From Prevotella denticola (lineage in GTDB: Bacteria > Bacteroidota > Bacteroidia > Bacteroidales > Bacteroidaceae): a stretch of DNA of 64,000 bases. The notes beneath the pieces were generated by a model that was not told the DNA's origin, searched no databases, and worked only from the letters and a program-made list of their open reading frames with translations. Below are positions 42,536 through 52,199 of this stretch, one piece after another; the first letter of the stretch is position 1; each line of letters starts with the position of its first letter. Where the stretch lies: the NCBI RefSeq assembly GCF_900454835.1, contig NZ_UGTM01000001.1, positions 1,612,501-1,676,500 on the forward strand, written 5' to 3'. The translations under genes and the position numbers were made by a program.

Positions 42536-43717
42536 CTATTGCTTTACAAAAGAATACTGACCCGTAATATCGTTGAAGTAGACCGTGTAGGTGCCCTTCT
42601 TGTTACGGATGTTCTTTCCGCCCTTGGTGGCAACACCGTAAGGGAACGCCTCGGCGCCCCAGTTGTCGTCCCAGGCCCCGTTGGCAGCGAACTTGCAACC
42701 CTCGCCGTCGGCACCGGTAGACTTCTCCGTGAAGGTCACGGTACCCTTCCAGTCATGGTTCTCAACGACCGAGGTCTCGGCTGTCAGCGGCGTGCCGCCG
42801 GCAGCATTCCAGCTGTCATGTTTGCCTGGCAGTGCCATCGAAGCATAGGCAGTAGGTGCTGCACCCGTGTACTTCTCGATTTTCAACTTCAAATTCTTCG
42901 TATCGTAAGTAATCGTGTAGTAGCCTGCTTCCGGTACTTTAATGTCGCTGGAACCGCCGTCGTTGTACTTGAAGTCGCCGAAGCTTGCACCCTGACCGAC
43001 CTGACCGTCATCCCAGCTTGAAGGATTCTTCTTCAGCTTGAAGCCGGCTGTTGACAGGTAACCCGTCCAGGAGATGACACCCTTTCCGGTCTTCTTGTCA
43101 TACTCCTGGCCCTCCATAGGCAGCAATGGAACCACCTGGCTGTTGCCCCAGGAACCGTCACCGAACGAGCCGCCGATGAGATACCATGTCTCGACTGGTG
43201 CGTCGGAAAGTTCAACATAGTAAGGAGCAACGTTCACCTTCACCGGATTGGAGAAAATGGTATCACCTTTCACCAATGAATAGACACGCGCATAAAGTTC
43301 CTGACTTGCAGGAACCTTCCCCTCTTCATAACGTTCCATCTTCTCAACGGCCGTAGCAAGGTCGGCAGCAGAGACCGATGTAGAGCAAGTCGTTGTCGGC
43401 GAACCTACAGGCGCATAGTCGCCCCGCTCGCTATCCATATCCACCACCTGGTCGACAGACTTCGTCCACTTGTTGGTGGTAGAGAACTGCATACCGTACT
43501 CAGCCGATACCGGGAAGCCGTAATCCGGCTGTGACCAACTGAAGTTCAGGCCATTGGCAACCTTCAGGTCGACTGTCTGGGCTGCGTATGCAGGTGTATT
43601 CAGCGTGAAGGTTTTCGGTGTCTGGAGGGTCGGATTGTTGTCCAGATCCTTCTCGCAGGCAGAGAACAGCGCCACACTTGCACACAACAGCAATGATGAC
43701 TTTATTATTGATTTCAT
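42536..43717 (-). CDS. susE: SusE-like starch-binding lipoprotein
   Basis: A 393-residue surface lipoprotein with lipobox ending at Cys21 (ALFSAC) then EKDLDNN. An N-terminal Ig-like SusE domain (FTLNTPAYAAQTVDLKV) is followed by two starch-binding domains (WYLIGGSFGDGSWG and the one ending WNAAGGTPL...GAWDDNWG). Length agrees with B. thetaiotaomicron SusE. It lies between susD and susF, with short gaps. Confidence 0.88.
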   Translation of the reverse strand: MKSIIKSSLLLCASVALFSACEKDLDNNPTLQTPKTFTLNTPAYAAQTVDLKVANGLNFSWSQPDYGFPVSAEYGMQFSTTNKWTKSVDQVVDMDSERGDYAPVGSPTTTCSTSVSAADLATAVEKMERYEEGKVPASQELYARVYSLVKGDTIFSNPVKVNVAPYYVELSDAPVETWYLIGGSFGDGSWGNSQVVPLLPMEGQEYDKKTGKGVISWTGYLSTAGFKLKKNPSSWDDGQVGQGASFGDFKYNDGGSSDIKVPEAGYYTITYDTKNLKLKIEKYTGAAPTAYASMALPGKHDSWNAAGGTPLTAETSVVENHDWKGTVTFTEKSTGADGEGCKFAANGAWDDNWGAEAFPYGVATKGGKNIRNKKGTYTVYFNDITGQYSFVKQ

Positions 43718-43771
43718 ATTGATTGTTCTTTAATCGTTTTGCTTTCTATTGTTCTGTACGTGTCACTTCGA

Positions 43772-45397
43772 TTAATACCCCGGGTTCTGTGCCAGATTGC
43801 CGTTGGCTGTCAGGTCGCTCGTCGGAATCGGGAAGAGGTTGAAATGAGCATCAAAGTTACGGCCGTTCTTCACGCCGCCCTTCCAGCTCCAGTTGTAGTT
43901 GACGTTGCCGCCGAAGTAGCCGAAGCGGATCAGCGTCGTACGGCGCAGGCCCTCGAAGTAGAACTCGCGGCTCCACTCGTCGCAGATCTGGCGGAGAGAG
44001 TAAGCTGTATAGGTCGTTGCATGAGCACGGCTGCGGAGTTCGTTGATGTACTTCGCACCATCGGCGGTCGTCGTACCGCCGTTCTGGCGGGCATCAGCCT
44101 CGGCATACATCAGGTAAGCCTCGGCAGCACGCATAAGGAAGAAGTCGGCATCAGGGAACTTGGAATCGTGTCCGGCAGAACCGTCCGTCTTGAAGTTGTT
44201 GAACTTGCAGACAGAGAAGCCGTTGGTAAACACCTTCACGCCATTCTCATCATCGCCGTTGGTAACGTTGCGTCCGTCACCGTCGAAGAGGGCACGGTCG
44301 TCGTCGGCTGCCGCCGGCATGGCGTATGCACTGATATTGGGAGCATCGTTGTTCGGGAAGAACTTCTGTACAAGGTCGGGACGCATACGGTTGCCGGCCC
44401 ATCCTTCTGTCGTGTTGTTACCCTTTTCCGTGGCACTCTTCACACGCTCCTTGTTGTCGTTGCAACCCGCCATGAGGAAGAGGGTCGTACCCCATGAAGT
44501 GGTCTTCTTGCCATCCTGCAGAATCGGGAAGATGGCCTCAACGGAGGAACCGTTCTCACCATTGTCACCCATGAACAGCTGCTGGTAGGCACTCCACTGT
44601 CCCTTCTTCGCAGTGTAGAGCTTATAAGGAGAGTCGATGACTTTCTTGGCATAGGTCTTCGCATCTGCCCAGTCGGCAGTGCCGGTATAGACCTCGGCAT
44701 TCATGTAGAGACGTGCCAGAAGCAGCCAGGCTGCTGCCTTGTCAACACGGCCGTAACCCTGGGTGGAAGAAACCTTGGGCTGCGGTTCGTTCAGTCCCTG
44801 TTCAATCTCCTTCAGCTCGCCGACCAGCCATTTGTAGAGGTCGGCACGCTTGATACGCGGAGGTTTCGTTGAAGAGATGGCTGTCGTGAAAGGAACATTT
44901 CCCCATTCATCCAACAGATAATAATAGTTCAGCGCACGGATGAAGCGTACCTCTGCCGACATCGTTGCGTTGTAGTCGCCGTAATCAGCCAGATACTGGT
45001 TGCAGTAGGTGATACCCACATAAAGACGGTTATAAAATCCCTTCAGCATGGGGTTGGACGCATCGTAGGTGTTGAAGTTGAAGTTGGCAACACCCTCGTC
45101 GCCCCATGAACAGATGGCCTCGTCGGTTGGCAGCTCCTGCGAGTTGAACAGCTGACGGATGTAACCACTCGTACCACCGTCGATACCGTCAACATCACTG
45201 TCGCCGTTGGCACCGCCGTTTCCGGCCATGGCAATGTGGGCATAACACTTGTTGAACGAGCTTTCTGCCGGCGTATTCTCCTTCGTATTGAGGTTCGGGT
45301 CAATCGGCTTGACATCCAGGTCACCCGTACAAGAGGAGAGTCCTACAGACAGCAGAAGTGCTGCCGCAGAGAACATATATTTGAATTTAGTATTCAT
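43772..45397 (-). CDS. susD: SusD-like starch-binding lipoprotein
   Basis: A 541-residue surface lipoprotein that caps the SusC-like pore and binds starch helices. Lipobox to Cys23 (GLSSC) followed by TGDLDVKP. SusD features are FIRALNYYYLLDEWGNVPF, KAAAWLLLARLYMNAEVY and the C-terminal EWSREFYFEGLRRTTLIRFG. Same operon as the SusC-like gene, 21 bp downstream. Confidence 0.95.
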   Translation of the reverse strand: MNTKFKYMFSAAALLLSVGLSSCTGDLDVKPIDPNLNTKENTPAESSFNKCYAHIAMAGNGGANGDSDVDGIDGGTSGYIRQLFNSQELPTDEAICSWGDEGVANFNFNTYDASNPMLKGFYNRLYVGITYCNQYLADYGDYNATMSAEVRFIRALNYYYLLDEWGNVPFTTAISSTKPPRIKRADLYKWLVGELKEIEQGLNEPQPKVSSTQGYGRVDKAAAWLLLARLYMNAEVYTGTADWADAKTYAKKVIDSPYKLYTAKKGQWSAYQQLFMGDNGENGSSVEAIFPILQDGKKTTSWGTTLFLMAGCNDNKERVKSATEKGNNTTEGWAGNRMRPDLVQKFFPNNDAPNISAYAMPAAADDDRALFDGDGRNVTNGDDENGVKVFTNGFSVCKFNNFKTDGSAGHDSKFPDADFFLMRAAEAYLMYAEADARQNGGTTTADGAKYINELRSRAHATTYTAYSLRQICDEWSREFYFEGLRRTTLIRFGYFGGNVNYNWSWKGGVKNGRNFDAHFNLFPIPTSDLTANGNLAQNPGY

Positions 45398-45418
45398 TGT
45401 CTTAACTCTTTAATAGAT

Positions 45419-48400
45419 TTAGAAATTCAGGTTCAACCCCAGGATGAACGAGATAGGACGCGGATAGAGGTTGTTGTCAATACCGTTGAACACCTCCGGG
45501 TCGAGGCCCTTATACTTGGTGATGCAGAACACGTTGTTGACAGTTCCGTAGATACGGCCGGAGATACCGTTCCATGAACCCTGCTTGAGAAGGTTCGCGA
45601 AGCTGTAACCCAGTGTCACGTTGTCCATCTTCAGGAAGGAAGCGTTCTGTACCCAGTAGTCACTCTGTGTTGAGGTCGGATCATTTGACAGCCAGTTGTC
45701 ACCCACAACTTCTGAAGGACGGTTTACAAGGAACTTGCCTTTCGGGAAAAGATCCGAAGTCGACATATTGGAAGTACTTGCAAAAGCGTCATTGTAGACA
45801 TAGTTGCCGATGCTTGCACGGAGTGCGAAGCCGAGATCCCAGTTATGGTACTCGAGGCGGGAGGCAAAGCCCATGGTGACAGGAGCCGCCGGTTTCTTGT
45901 AGTAGTACTTGTCTGCATCGGTGATCTTGCCGTCGCCGTTGCGGTCTACGACAACACCCTCCAGCGGCTTTCCGTTCTTGTCGTATGCCTGCTGGAACAC
46001 GTGGAAAGAATTGACTGCATTGCCTACGTGCTGCGCCTGGATGTTCCCGCCTGTACCGGCAGAGATACCGCCTGTAGGAACGTAATAGTCAGGGTCAGAA
46101 CCACCGTTGAGGTCGGTGATCTTGTTGTAGTTGTAGGTGAAGTTGTAATCCATCGTCCAGTTGATGTCCTTGGAGTTCACAGCCAGCCAGTGAATGCTTG
46201 CCTCGACACCCGTGTTGTACATCGATCCGATGTTGCTCATCACCTCGTTGCGGAAGTTGGATCCCGCCGATACGGTCGCTTTGTTGAGGAGGTCGCTTGT
46301 CTTGCGGTAGTACCAGTCGACGGTACCGGAAAGACGCTGCCTGAGGACACCCCAGTCAAGACCTATGTTATAAGAGGTGGTCGTCTCCCACTTCAGTGTC
46401 GGGTCATACGCTTTCGGACGGGCCAGAGAGCCGTCACCGGCAATTGGATAGTAAGAGTCGTTACCTGTGTTCATTTCGTACACAGCGAAGTAGTTGTAGT
46501 CGCCGATACCTTCCTGCTGACCGGTCATACCCCAGCTGAGGCGGAGCTTCAGGTCGGACAGCCAGTCGATCTGCTTCAACATATTCTCTTCGTTCATGCG
46601 CCATGCGAAAGCGAAGGACGGGAATACAGCCCAGTGGTCCTGGAAACGGGAAGAACCGTCGTCACGTACTGTTGCCGTCACCATGTAGCGGCCATCCATC
46701 AGAGACCAGTTGGCACGGCCGAAGAAAGAAACGAGGTAGTTTTCCGTCGCATAGTCATAGTAAGTGCGGTTGCGCTCCTTGCCGGCAAGGCTGGTATCCT
46801 TGTTCGTCGAAGGATAGAAGCTCCAGTAAGAGTTATGGGTGTTATGCCAGAAGTGTGCCCACTCGTAGCCGGCCATGATGTCAAAGTGGTTCTTGGCCTT
46901 GTCGTTGAAGTCGTGGTAGTACTGTGCGTAAGCAGACAGCTGCATATTGCGCTTCAACTGTGACTCCCAGCCATATGAGCCATAGTAGACAGCCAGTGGG
47001 GAAGCCGGGTCGACATCTGTCGTCTGGCGTCCTTTGGCAACATCAAGGCCTGCCGTCACGTGGAGACGCAGGTCCTCAAAGCCGTGTACCTTATAGTCGA
47101 TATCCGCACTGCCGAGGAAGTCGCGGCTGATGGCACGGTCGTTCTTCAGGTTGAGGATAGACACCGGGTTCTTGGTTGCCAGAGAATAGAATGTCATCGG
47201 CCATGTCGGATCGTTGAGGGCTGTACCGTCATCCGTCCACTGGTAATAACCGCCGAAGTTGCTGAAACCGTCTGCATAGACAGGCTGTGTCGGGTCGAAC
47301 TGACGTGCAGCCTTGATGGCCTCGCCGTCAGCGTAGCGGTTCTTGGTCCACATACCCTTGGCATTCAGGGTGACCTTCAAGTGGTCGTTCAGAAGAGAAG
47401 GGCTTAATGTCAGGGCACCCGTGAAACGCTCGAAGCTGGAGGTCTTGACGATACCCTGCTGGTTGGTATATCCCGCACTGACACGGTAAGGCAGCCAGTT
47501 GGCAGCCTGACCGGACACAGCTACGTTGTGGTCGTGGCCGATGGCGGTACGGAAGATTTCGTTCTGCCAGTTGGTATTGGCCTTGCCCAGGCTTCCGTAA
47601 GCTGTCGGGACCTTGTTGCCGTTAGCGTCCAGCGTGTACAGTGCCGTACCGTACTTGCTCTTTATCAGGTCACGGTACTCATCAGCCGACAGCACGTCAA
47701 GGTTCTTCGACTTCGTGCTGACGGTAAAGCTGCCGTTATAAGAAATCTGCATACCGCGACGGCCCTTCTTGGTGGTGATGATGATGACACCATTCGAACC
47801 ACGTGAACCGTAGATAGCTGTAGCGGAAGCATCCTTCAGGACGTTAAACGACTCAATATCCTGCGGATTGACGAGAGAGAGCGGATTGGCCACACCCTTG
47901 ACACCAGTCTGGTCCATAGCCACACCGTCGATGACAATCAACGGACTGTTGGAAGCATTCAGTGACGAACCGCCACGGATACGGATGTTAGAACCGCCAC
48001 CCGGCGTACCGCCGTCGTTGGTGACGCTCACACCGGCAACTTTTCCGGCGAGCATATCCTGCGCATTGACAACCAGGCCCTTGTTCTTGCCGTCCGGCTT
48101 CAGAGCCGTGACAGAACCGGTAAGGTCGCTCTTCTTCACAGCACCGTAACCGATGACAACGACTTCGTTCATCTGCTGTGCTACGTCTTCCTTGAGCGTG
48201 ACGACCATGCCATTGGATGCAGCGACCTGCTGCTTCTGATAACCAATGTAGGAGATTGTCAAGGTTGCACCGGGCTGTACGTTGACAGAGAAGTTACCGT
48301 CAAGGTCGGTCACCGTACCGTTGGATGTTCCGTTGATAAGGACGGAAGCACCAATGACGGGCTCGCCGGCAGCATCCTTCACCTGTCCAGTAACAGTAGA

Positions 48401-48487
48401 CTGTGCAAAAGCACTGACTGAAAGGAACAGACCCAGCAGAAGGGTCAGCATCCTGACAGGAAATTTGCATTTTACCTGCTTCATCAT
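45419..48487 (-). CDS. susC: SusC-like starch TonB-dependent transporter
   Basis: A 1022-residue outer-membrane importer of maltodextrin. Signal peptide (to about SAFAQ), carboxypeptidase-regulatory-like domain (VTGQVKDAAGEPVIGASVLI), TonB-box region (NEVVVIGYGAVKKSDLTGSV), plug with the signature LKDASATAIYGSRGSNGVII, and a barrel with C-terminal FILGLNLNF. The following susD, susE and susF genes and the divergent LacI-type gene support starch or maltodextrin as substrate. Confidence 0.95.
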   Translation of the reverse strand: MMKQVKCKFPVRMLTLLLGLFLSVSAFAQSTVTGQVKDAAGEPVIGASVLINGTSNGTVTDLDGNFSVNVQPGATLTISYIGYQKQQVAASNGMVVTLKEDVAQQMNEVVVIGYGAVKKSDLTGSVTALKPDGKNKGLVVNAQDMLAGKVAGVSVTNDGGTPGGGSNIRIRGGSSLNASNSPLIVIDGVAMDQTGVKGVANPLSLVNPQDIESFNVLKDASATAIYGSRGSNGVIIITTKKGRRGMQISYNGSFTVSTKSKNLDVLSADEYRDLIKSKYGTALYTLDANGNKVPTAYGSLGKANTNWQNEIFRTAIGHDHNVAVSGQAANWLPYRVSAGYTNQQGIVKTSSFERFTGALTLSPSLLNDHLKVTLNAKGMWTKNRYADGEAIKAARQFDPTQPVYADGFSNFGGYYQWTDDGTALNDPTWPMTFYSLATKNPVSILNLKNDRAISRDFLGSADIDYKVHGFEDLRLHVTAGLDVAKGRQTTDVDPASPLAVYYGSYGWESQLKRNMQLSAYAQYYHDFNDKAKNHFDIMAGYEWAHFWHNTHNSYWSFYPSTNKDTSLAGKERNRTYYDYATENYLVSFFGRANWSLMDGRYMVTATVRDDGSSRFQDHWAVFPSFAFAWRMNEENMLKQIDWLSDLKLRLSWGMTGQQEGIGDYNYFAVYEMNTGNDSYYPIAGDGSLARPKAYDPTLKWETTTSYNIGLDWGVLRQRLSGTVDWYYRKTSDLLNKATVSAGSNFRNEVMSNIGSMYNTGVEASIHWLAVNSKDINWTMDYNFTYNYNKITDLNGGSDPDYYVPTGGISAGTGGNIQAQHVGNAVNSFHVFQQAYDKNGKPLEGVVVDRNGDGKITDADKYYYKKPAAPVTMGFASRLEYHNWDLGFALRASIGNYVYNDAFASTSNMSTSDLFPKGKFLVNRPSEVVGDNWLSNDPTSTQSDYWVQNASFLKMDNVTLGYSFANLLKQGSWNGISGRIYGTVNNVFCITKYKGLDPEVFNGIDNNLYPRPISFILGLNLNF

Positions 48488-48581
48488 TTTTGTTAATTAA
48501 AAGATTATAAATTGATTAAAGTTATTTTATATACACTTCGTCAAGGTCGGTTAATAGCCGATAGCATTGGCTTATCTGCTG

Positions 48582-48589
48582 CAAAGTTA
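48582..48589 (-). promoter_or_regulatory. -7 box of the sus operon
   Basis: Minus-strand TAACTTTG, about 95 bp before the susC ATG. No TTG near -33. Confidence 0.7.
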
Positions 48590-48643
48590 ATCGAGTTTGA
48601 GGGATTTCACACTTTTTTGTCTTTGAAAATGTTATTTAGTCTG

Positions 48644-48657
48644 CGCAAACGTTTGCA
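48644..48657. promoter_or_regulatory. LacI-type operator, sus/lacI divergent region
   Basis: GCAAACGTTTGC palindrome centred at 48650.5: 61.5 bp from the susC -7 box and 63.5 bp from the -7 box of the regulator gene on the other side. Confidence 0.8.
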
Positions 48658-48713
48658 CAGATAAATTATGAATTAATAAATTGACATAGGTCAAACGATT
48701 TGTGAAAAATGTG

Positions 48714-48721
48714 TATATTTG
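48714..48721 (+). promoter_or_regulatory. -7 box of the LacI-type regulator gene
   Basis: TATATTTG, 42 bp before the ATG. No TTG at the ideal distance. Confidence 0.65.
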
Positions 48722-48762
48722 CGTGACCAAAACAACAATCAGGCTAAGAACAGCTAAATCGA

Positions 48763-49788
48763 ATGGTTGACACACCCAGCATAACGATGAAGGATATCGC
48801 ACGGGACCTTGGTGTTTCCGTGGCGACAGTGTCCCGCGCCCTCAAAGACAGCCCCCGGATTTCCGTCGAGAAGCGGGAGGAAATAAAGAGGTATGCGCGC
48901 GAACATTATTTTTCTCCGAACATCATTGCTGAAAGTCTGCGGAAGAGCAAGGTGCAGCCCATCAAAATCATCGGTGTCATCATCCCGCAGCTCTCCCATT
49001 TCTATTTTTCATCCATCCTCTCGGGAATCGAGGAAGAGGCTTCGGCACGAGGCTACCGGCTGATGGTTGCACAAAGCCGGGAGAACTACGAAGACGAAGT
49101 GAAAATCTGTCAGGCGTTCTCAGAGAGCAAGGTATGCGGCATTATCGTGTCACAGGCCAAGAATACGACCAAGTACGACCATTTCCAGCGGCTGCTCAAG
49201 CACGGTGTCCCTGTCGTCTTCTACGACCGCATCTGCACGGGCGTCAATGCCAGCCGGGTCGTCGTCGACGACTACATGGGGGCGTACGCTGCCGTCACCC
49301 ATCTCATCGATACGGGATGCAGACATATTGCCTTCTACGGCACGACACTGACCATGGAGATCGGCAAGAACCGCTACAACGGCTACCGCGACGCTCTGCT
49401 CAAGCACGGTATGCGGCCCGACGACCTCCTGATAAGAAACTGTGACAACCGGGCTGACGCAGAGGCCATCACCCCCGACATCATGAGCCTGGCCACCCCT
49501 CCAGACGCTTTCTTCGCCGTCAACGACGACACTGCCATCGGCATCCTTTATTCCTGCAAGCGCATGGGCTACCGTGTGCCGGAGGATATCTCCATCTGCG
49601 GATTCACCAACGGAGAGCGTGCCGTGGCCTGCGAACCGATGCTGACAACCGTAGAGCAGCGCGGGACACAGGTGGGCGAAGAGGCTGCCAACATCCTCAT
49701 CGATCAGGTGGAGGGTGCCTTGCCGAAGGACCGGGTGGAGAAACGGGTGGTAAGGACAAGGCTGATCATCAGGGGGACAACAAAGTAA
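48763..49788 (+). CDS. LacI-family transcriptional regulator (probable starch/maltose regulator)
   Basis: A 341-residue regulator. Helix-turn-helix at about 8-28 (MKDIARDLGVSVATVSRALK), hinge helix region (PNIIAESLRKSK), then a periplasmic-binding-like sugar sensor domain (IIGVIIPQLSHFYFSSILSG to ISICGFTNGE). It is divergent from susC and followed by the MFS transporter. The perfect operator shares this intergenic region. Because a SusR-type sensor is absent here, it probably controls the starch genes; the ligand is unknown. Confidence 0.92.
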   Translation: MVDTPSITMKDIARDLGVSVATVSRALKDSPRISVEKREEIKRYAREHYFSPNIIAESLRKSKVQPIKIIGVIIPQLSHFYFSSILSGIEEEASARGYRLMVAQSRENYEDEVKICQAFSESKVCGIIVSQAKNTTKYDHFQRLLKHGVPVVFYDRICTGVNASRVVVDDYMGAYAAVTHLIDTGCRHIAFYGTTLTMEIGKNRYNGYRDALLKHGMRPDDLLIRNCDNRADAEAITPDIMSLATPPDAFFAVNDDTAIGILYSCKRMGYRVPEDISICGFTNGERAVACEPMLTTVEQRGTQVGEEAANILIDQVEGALPKDRVEKRVVRTRLIIRGTTK

Positions 49789-49790
49789 GT

Positions 49791-49938
49791 CCCCCAACCC
49801 TTCCGAAGGAGGGGAATGCCTACGGAAGCTCGTCTGCAGAAGGCTCATCAACGCCTATCATCGCCTACAATCACCTATAACCGCCTATAACCGCCTATAA
49901 CTGCCTTCCCCCCCTCCTCTGGAGGATTCGGGGAGGCC
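49791..49938. repeat. 10-bp-period array with GGAGG palindromes before the MFS gene
   Basis: CCTTCCGAAGG palindrome near 49798, then seven 10-bp units from 49841 (AGGCTCATCA, ACGCCTATCA, TCGCCTACAA, TCACCTATAA, CCGCCTATAA twice, CTGCCTTCCC), then CCTCCTCTGGAGG and GGGGAGG. The unit consensus CGCCTATMAY matches the arrays at 32901 and 54981. It ends 18 bp before the MFS start. Confidence 0.85.
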
Positions 49939-49955
49939 CAAATACAAATACAACA

Positions 49956-51284
49956 ATGAAGCAAAAGCCTAACTTAAGTTTCTGGCAGCTCTGGAATCTC
50001 AGTTTCGGATTCTTCGGAGTGCAGATTGCCTATGCGCTGCAAAGCGCAAACATCTCCCGCATCTTCGCGACACTGGGTGCTGACCCGCATAAACTCAGCT
50101 ATTTCTGGATACTCCCGCCGCTGATGGGCATCATCGTACAGCCGATCGTCGGGACACTGTCCGACAAGACATGGACACGCTTCGGACGGCGCATACCCTA
50201 TCTCTTCATCGGGGCTGCCGTTGCCGTCCTCGTGATGTGCCTGCTGCCCAATGCCGGGTCGTTCGGCATGGCGGTATCGACGGCAATGGTCTTCGGACTG
50301 CTCTCGCTGATGTTCCTCGACACGAGCATCAACATGGCCATGCAGCCGTTCAAGATGCTGGTGGGCGACATGGTCAACGAGAAGCAGAAGACGCTCGCCT
50401 ACTCCATACAGTCGTTCCTCTGCAACGCCGGATCCATTGCAGGCTACGTCTTCCCCTACTTCTTCACCCTGCTGGGCATCTCCAACCAAGCGCCGCTGGG
50501 AGTCATCCCCGACTCCGTGGTCTATTCCTTTTATATCGGTGCGGCCATTCTCATCCTCTGTGTCATCTACACGACAGCCAAGGTAAAGGAAATGCCACCG
50601 GAGGAATATGCTGAGTACCACAGCCTGAAAAAGGCCGACAACGAATCAAAGGCAAGCATGATCACCCTCCTGAAGAATGCGCCGGCCACCTTCTGGAAAG
50701 TGGGCCTGGTACAGTTCTTCTGCTGGTTTGCCTTCATGTATATGTGGACTTACACCAACGGCACCGTGGCAGCCAACTGCTGGGGCGTGGATATGTTTGC
50801 AGCTGACGCCACCACGACCACGGGCTATCAGGAAGCCGGCAACTGGGTGGGCATCCTCTTTGCCGTGCAGGCCATCGGATCCGTAGCATGGGCAATGGTG
50901 CTCCCGCAGTTCAAGAACCGCAAGATGGCATACGCCCTTTCGCTTGTCTTAGGCGGCATCGGCTTCACCATGGCGGCCTACGTCCACGACCAGTACCTGC
51001 TGTTCCTCCCGTTCGTCCTCATCGGCTGCGCCTGGGCGGCAATGCTTGCCATGCCGTTCACCTTCGTCACGAATGCGCTGGAAGGCTACGGACACATGGG
51101 GGCATACCTCGGACTCTTCAACGGCACTATCTGCATACCGCAGATCGTTGCTGCCGCGGTAGGCGGTGTACTGCTCCGTCTGGTCGGTTCCGTACAGAGC
51201 AACATGATGATTGTCGCCGGCATCGCCCTCATTCTGGGTGCCCTCGCGGTCAGCATCATCAAGGACCGCCGTACGGCAGAATAA
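49956..51284 (+). CDS. MFS maltodextrin/sugar transporter (SLC45/sucrose-transporter type)
   Basis: A 442-residue inner-membrane carrier with 12 helices. The loop 2-3 motif is TRFGRRIPY, with PPLMGIIVQPIVGTLSD before it and FLDTSINMAMQPFKMLVGD further on, as in GPH-related sugar carriers of Bacteroidetes starch clusters. It lies 167 bp after the LacI-type gene on the same strand and is the likely importer of maltose or maltodextrins released in the periplasm. Confidence 0.9.
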   Translation: MKQKPNLSFWQLWNLSFGFFGVQIAYALQSANISRIFATLGADPHKLSYFWILPPLMGIIVQPIVGTLSDKTWTRFGRRIPYLFIGAAVAVLVMCLLPNAGSFGMAVSTAMVFGLLSLMFLDTSINMAMQPFKMLVGDMVNEKQKTLAYSIQSFLCNAGSIAGYVFPYFFTLLGISNQAPLGVIPDSVVYSFYIGAAILILCVIYTTAKVKEMPPEEYAEYHSLKKADNESKASMITLLKNAPATFWKVGLVQFFCWFAFMYMWTYTNGTVAANCWGVDMFAADATTTTGYQEAGNWVGILFAVQAIGSVAWAMVLPQFKNRKMAYALSLVLGGIGFTMAAYVHDQYLLFLPFVLIGCAWAAMLAMPFTFVTNALEGYGHMGAYLGLFNGTICIPQIVAAAVGGVLLRLVGSVQSNMMIVAGIALILGALAVSIIKDRRTAE

Positions 51285-51323
51285 GATTTCATAACTCTCT
51301 TTATATACATCTCTCTGAAAAAC

Positions 51324-51357
51324 AAGGTGTGTTGGATAGCGATTCAACACACCTTTT
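51324..51357 (+). terminator. Rho-independent terminator after the MFS gene
   Basis: AAGGTGTGTTG and CAACACACCTT pair around 10 nt, then TTTTC. Confidence 0.85.
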
Positions 51358-51592
51358 CTTGTTTCCCCCTCGCAGGATTAAGGAGTACAGAGGCAGACAG
51401 CTCGCATGGCACATGATTGGTCAACGTGTCCGGTAAGACCAAGTATCCGTCATTTCAGCATAGAGTATCAACTTGTGTCTGACGTTCCAGCAGACAGAAA
51501 CAACAGCCACCTGCAGATTCGGTCAATATAGAAAGAAAGTATCTGGTACAATCAGGAAAAGTCACTTTACCGCACTGTCCCTGATTTCTTTT

Positions 51593-51664
51593 CATGAAAA
51601 TAAATATTTTTCTTCACGAAAAGAAATATTTATTTTCATGAAAAGAAATGTTTCTCACCATATA
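51593..51664. repeat. Four-unit 22-bp palindromic array, type B (copy 2)
   Basis: CATGAAAATAAAT, CACGAAAAGAAAT, CATGAAAAGAAAT and CATATAC begin at 51593, 51615, 51637 and 51659, exactly 22 bp apart; the fourth is degenerate. Consensus (CAYGWAAAGAAATATTTC...) equals the array at 22354. Confidence 0.9.
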
Positions 51665-51892
51665 CATAACTCACAACAAGAATTTCGTTGAATGGGAAAA
51701 CACTGCCGGAAAACATTAACCATCCATCAGCTTTCAGTATCGGTTGACGTGAGTCCTGTAATAAGAAAGCACATTAAAGTAATAGAGGGCAGATGCTTTT
51801 ATAATCCCTCAAGCCGAATAACAAACAGCTGTTTCTGCTCTCTATCCCAATGGCTAATTGTAGATGTCGGTGATAATCAGTGTTTTTCATTG

Positions 51893-51906
51893 TGCAAACG
51901 TTTGCA
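51893..51906. promoter_or_regulatory. LacI-type operator, distal malQ site
   Basis: TGCAAACGTTTGCA, a perfect match to the operator upstream of the amylase. No -7 box lies 61.5 bp on either side; it is 262 bp upstream of the second site at 52156, close to 25 helical turns. Confidence 0.75.
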
Positions 51907-52155
51907 AAAAGCCAAGAGACAGTACTGTACCGTCAGTTACTTTGCAAGGCCGGGGAGAGAACAACAGGTCCGCATACGGCACAGACAAACCGAAGGCAAT
52001 AAAACGTTCTGCCCTGACATGGATTCTGTATGAGAAACTTTCTCATGAATTTTGCTAACACCGTGAAGAGACGAATACGGATTTGGCGGCACGCCGATAC
52101 CACGTCGGAGACATGACGGCATCCATCAGAAGAAATCTCATCTGCCCGGTGTCAT

Positions 52156-52167
52156 GCAATCGATTAC
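52156..52167. promoter_or_regulatory. Degenerate LacI-type operator, proximal malQ site
   Basis: GCAATCGATTAC matches GCAAACGTTTGC in 9 of 12 positions and is centred at 52161.5, exactly 61.5 bp upstream of the malQ -7 box, as at the other two promoters. Confidence 0.55.
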
Positions 52168-52199
52168 GCACAAATTGATTTAAATCATGTCGAGAGGAG

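Noticed and set aside
51692..52033. 113-codon plus-strand frame upstream of malQ
   Set aside because: It covers a perfect operator palindrome and has no protein features.
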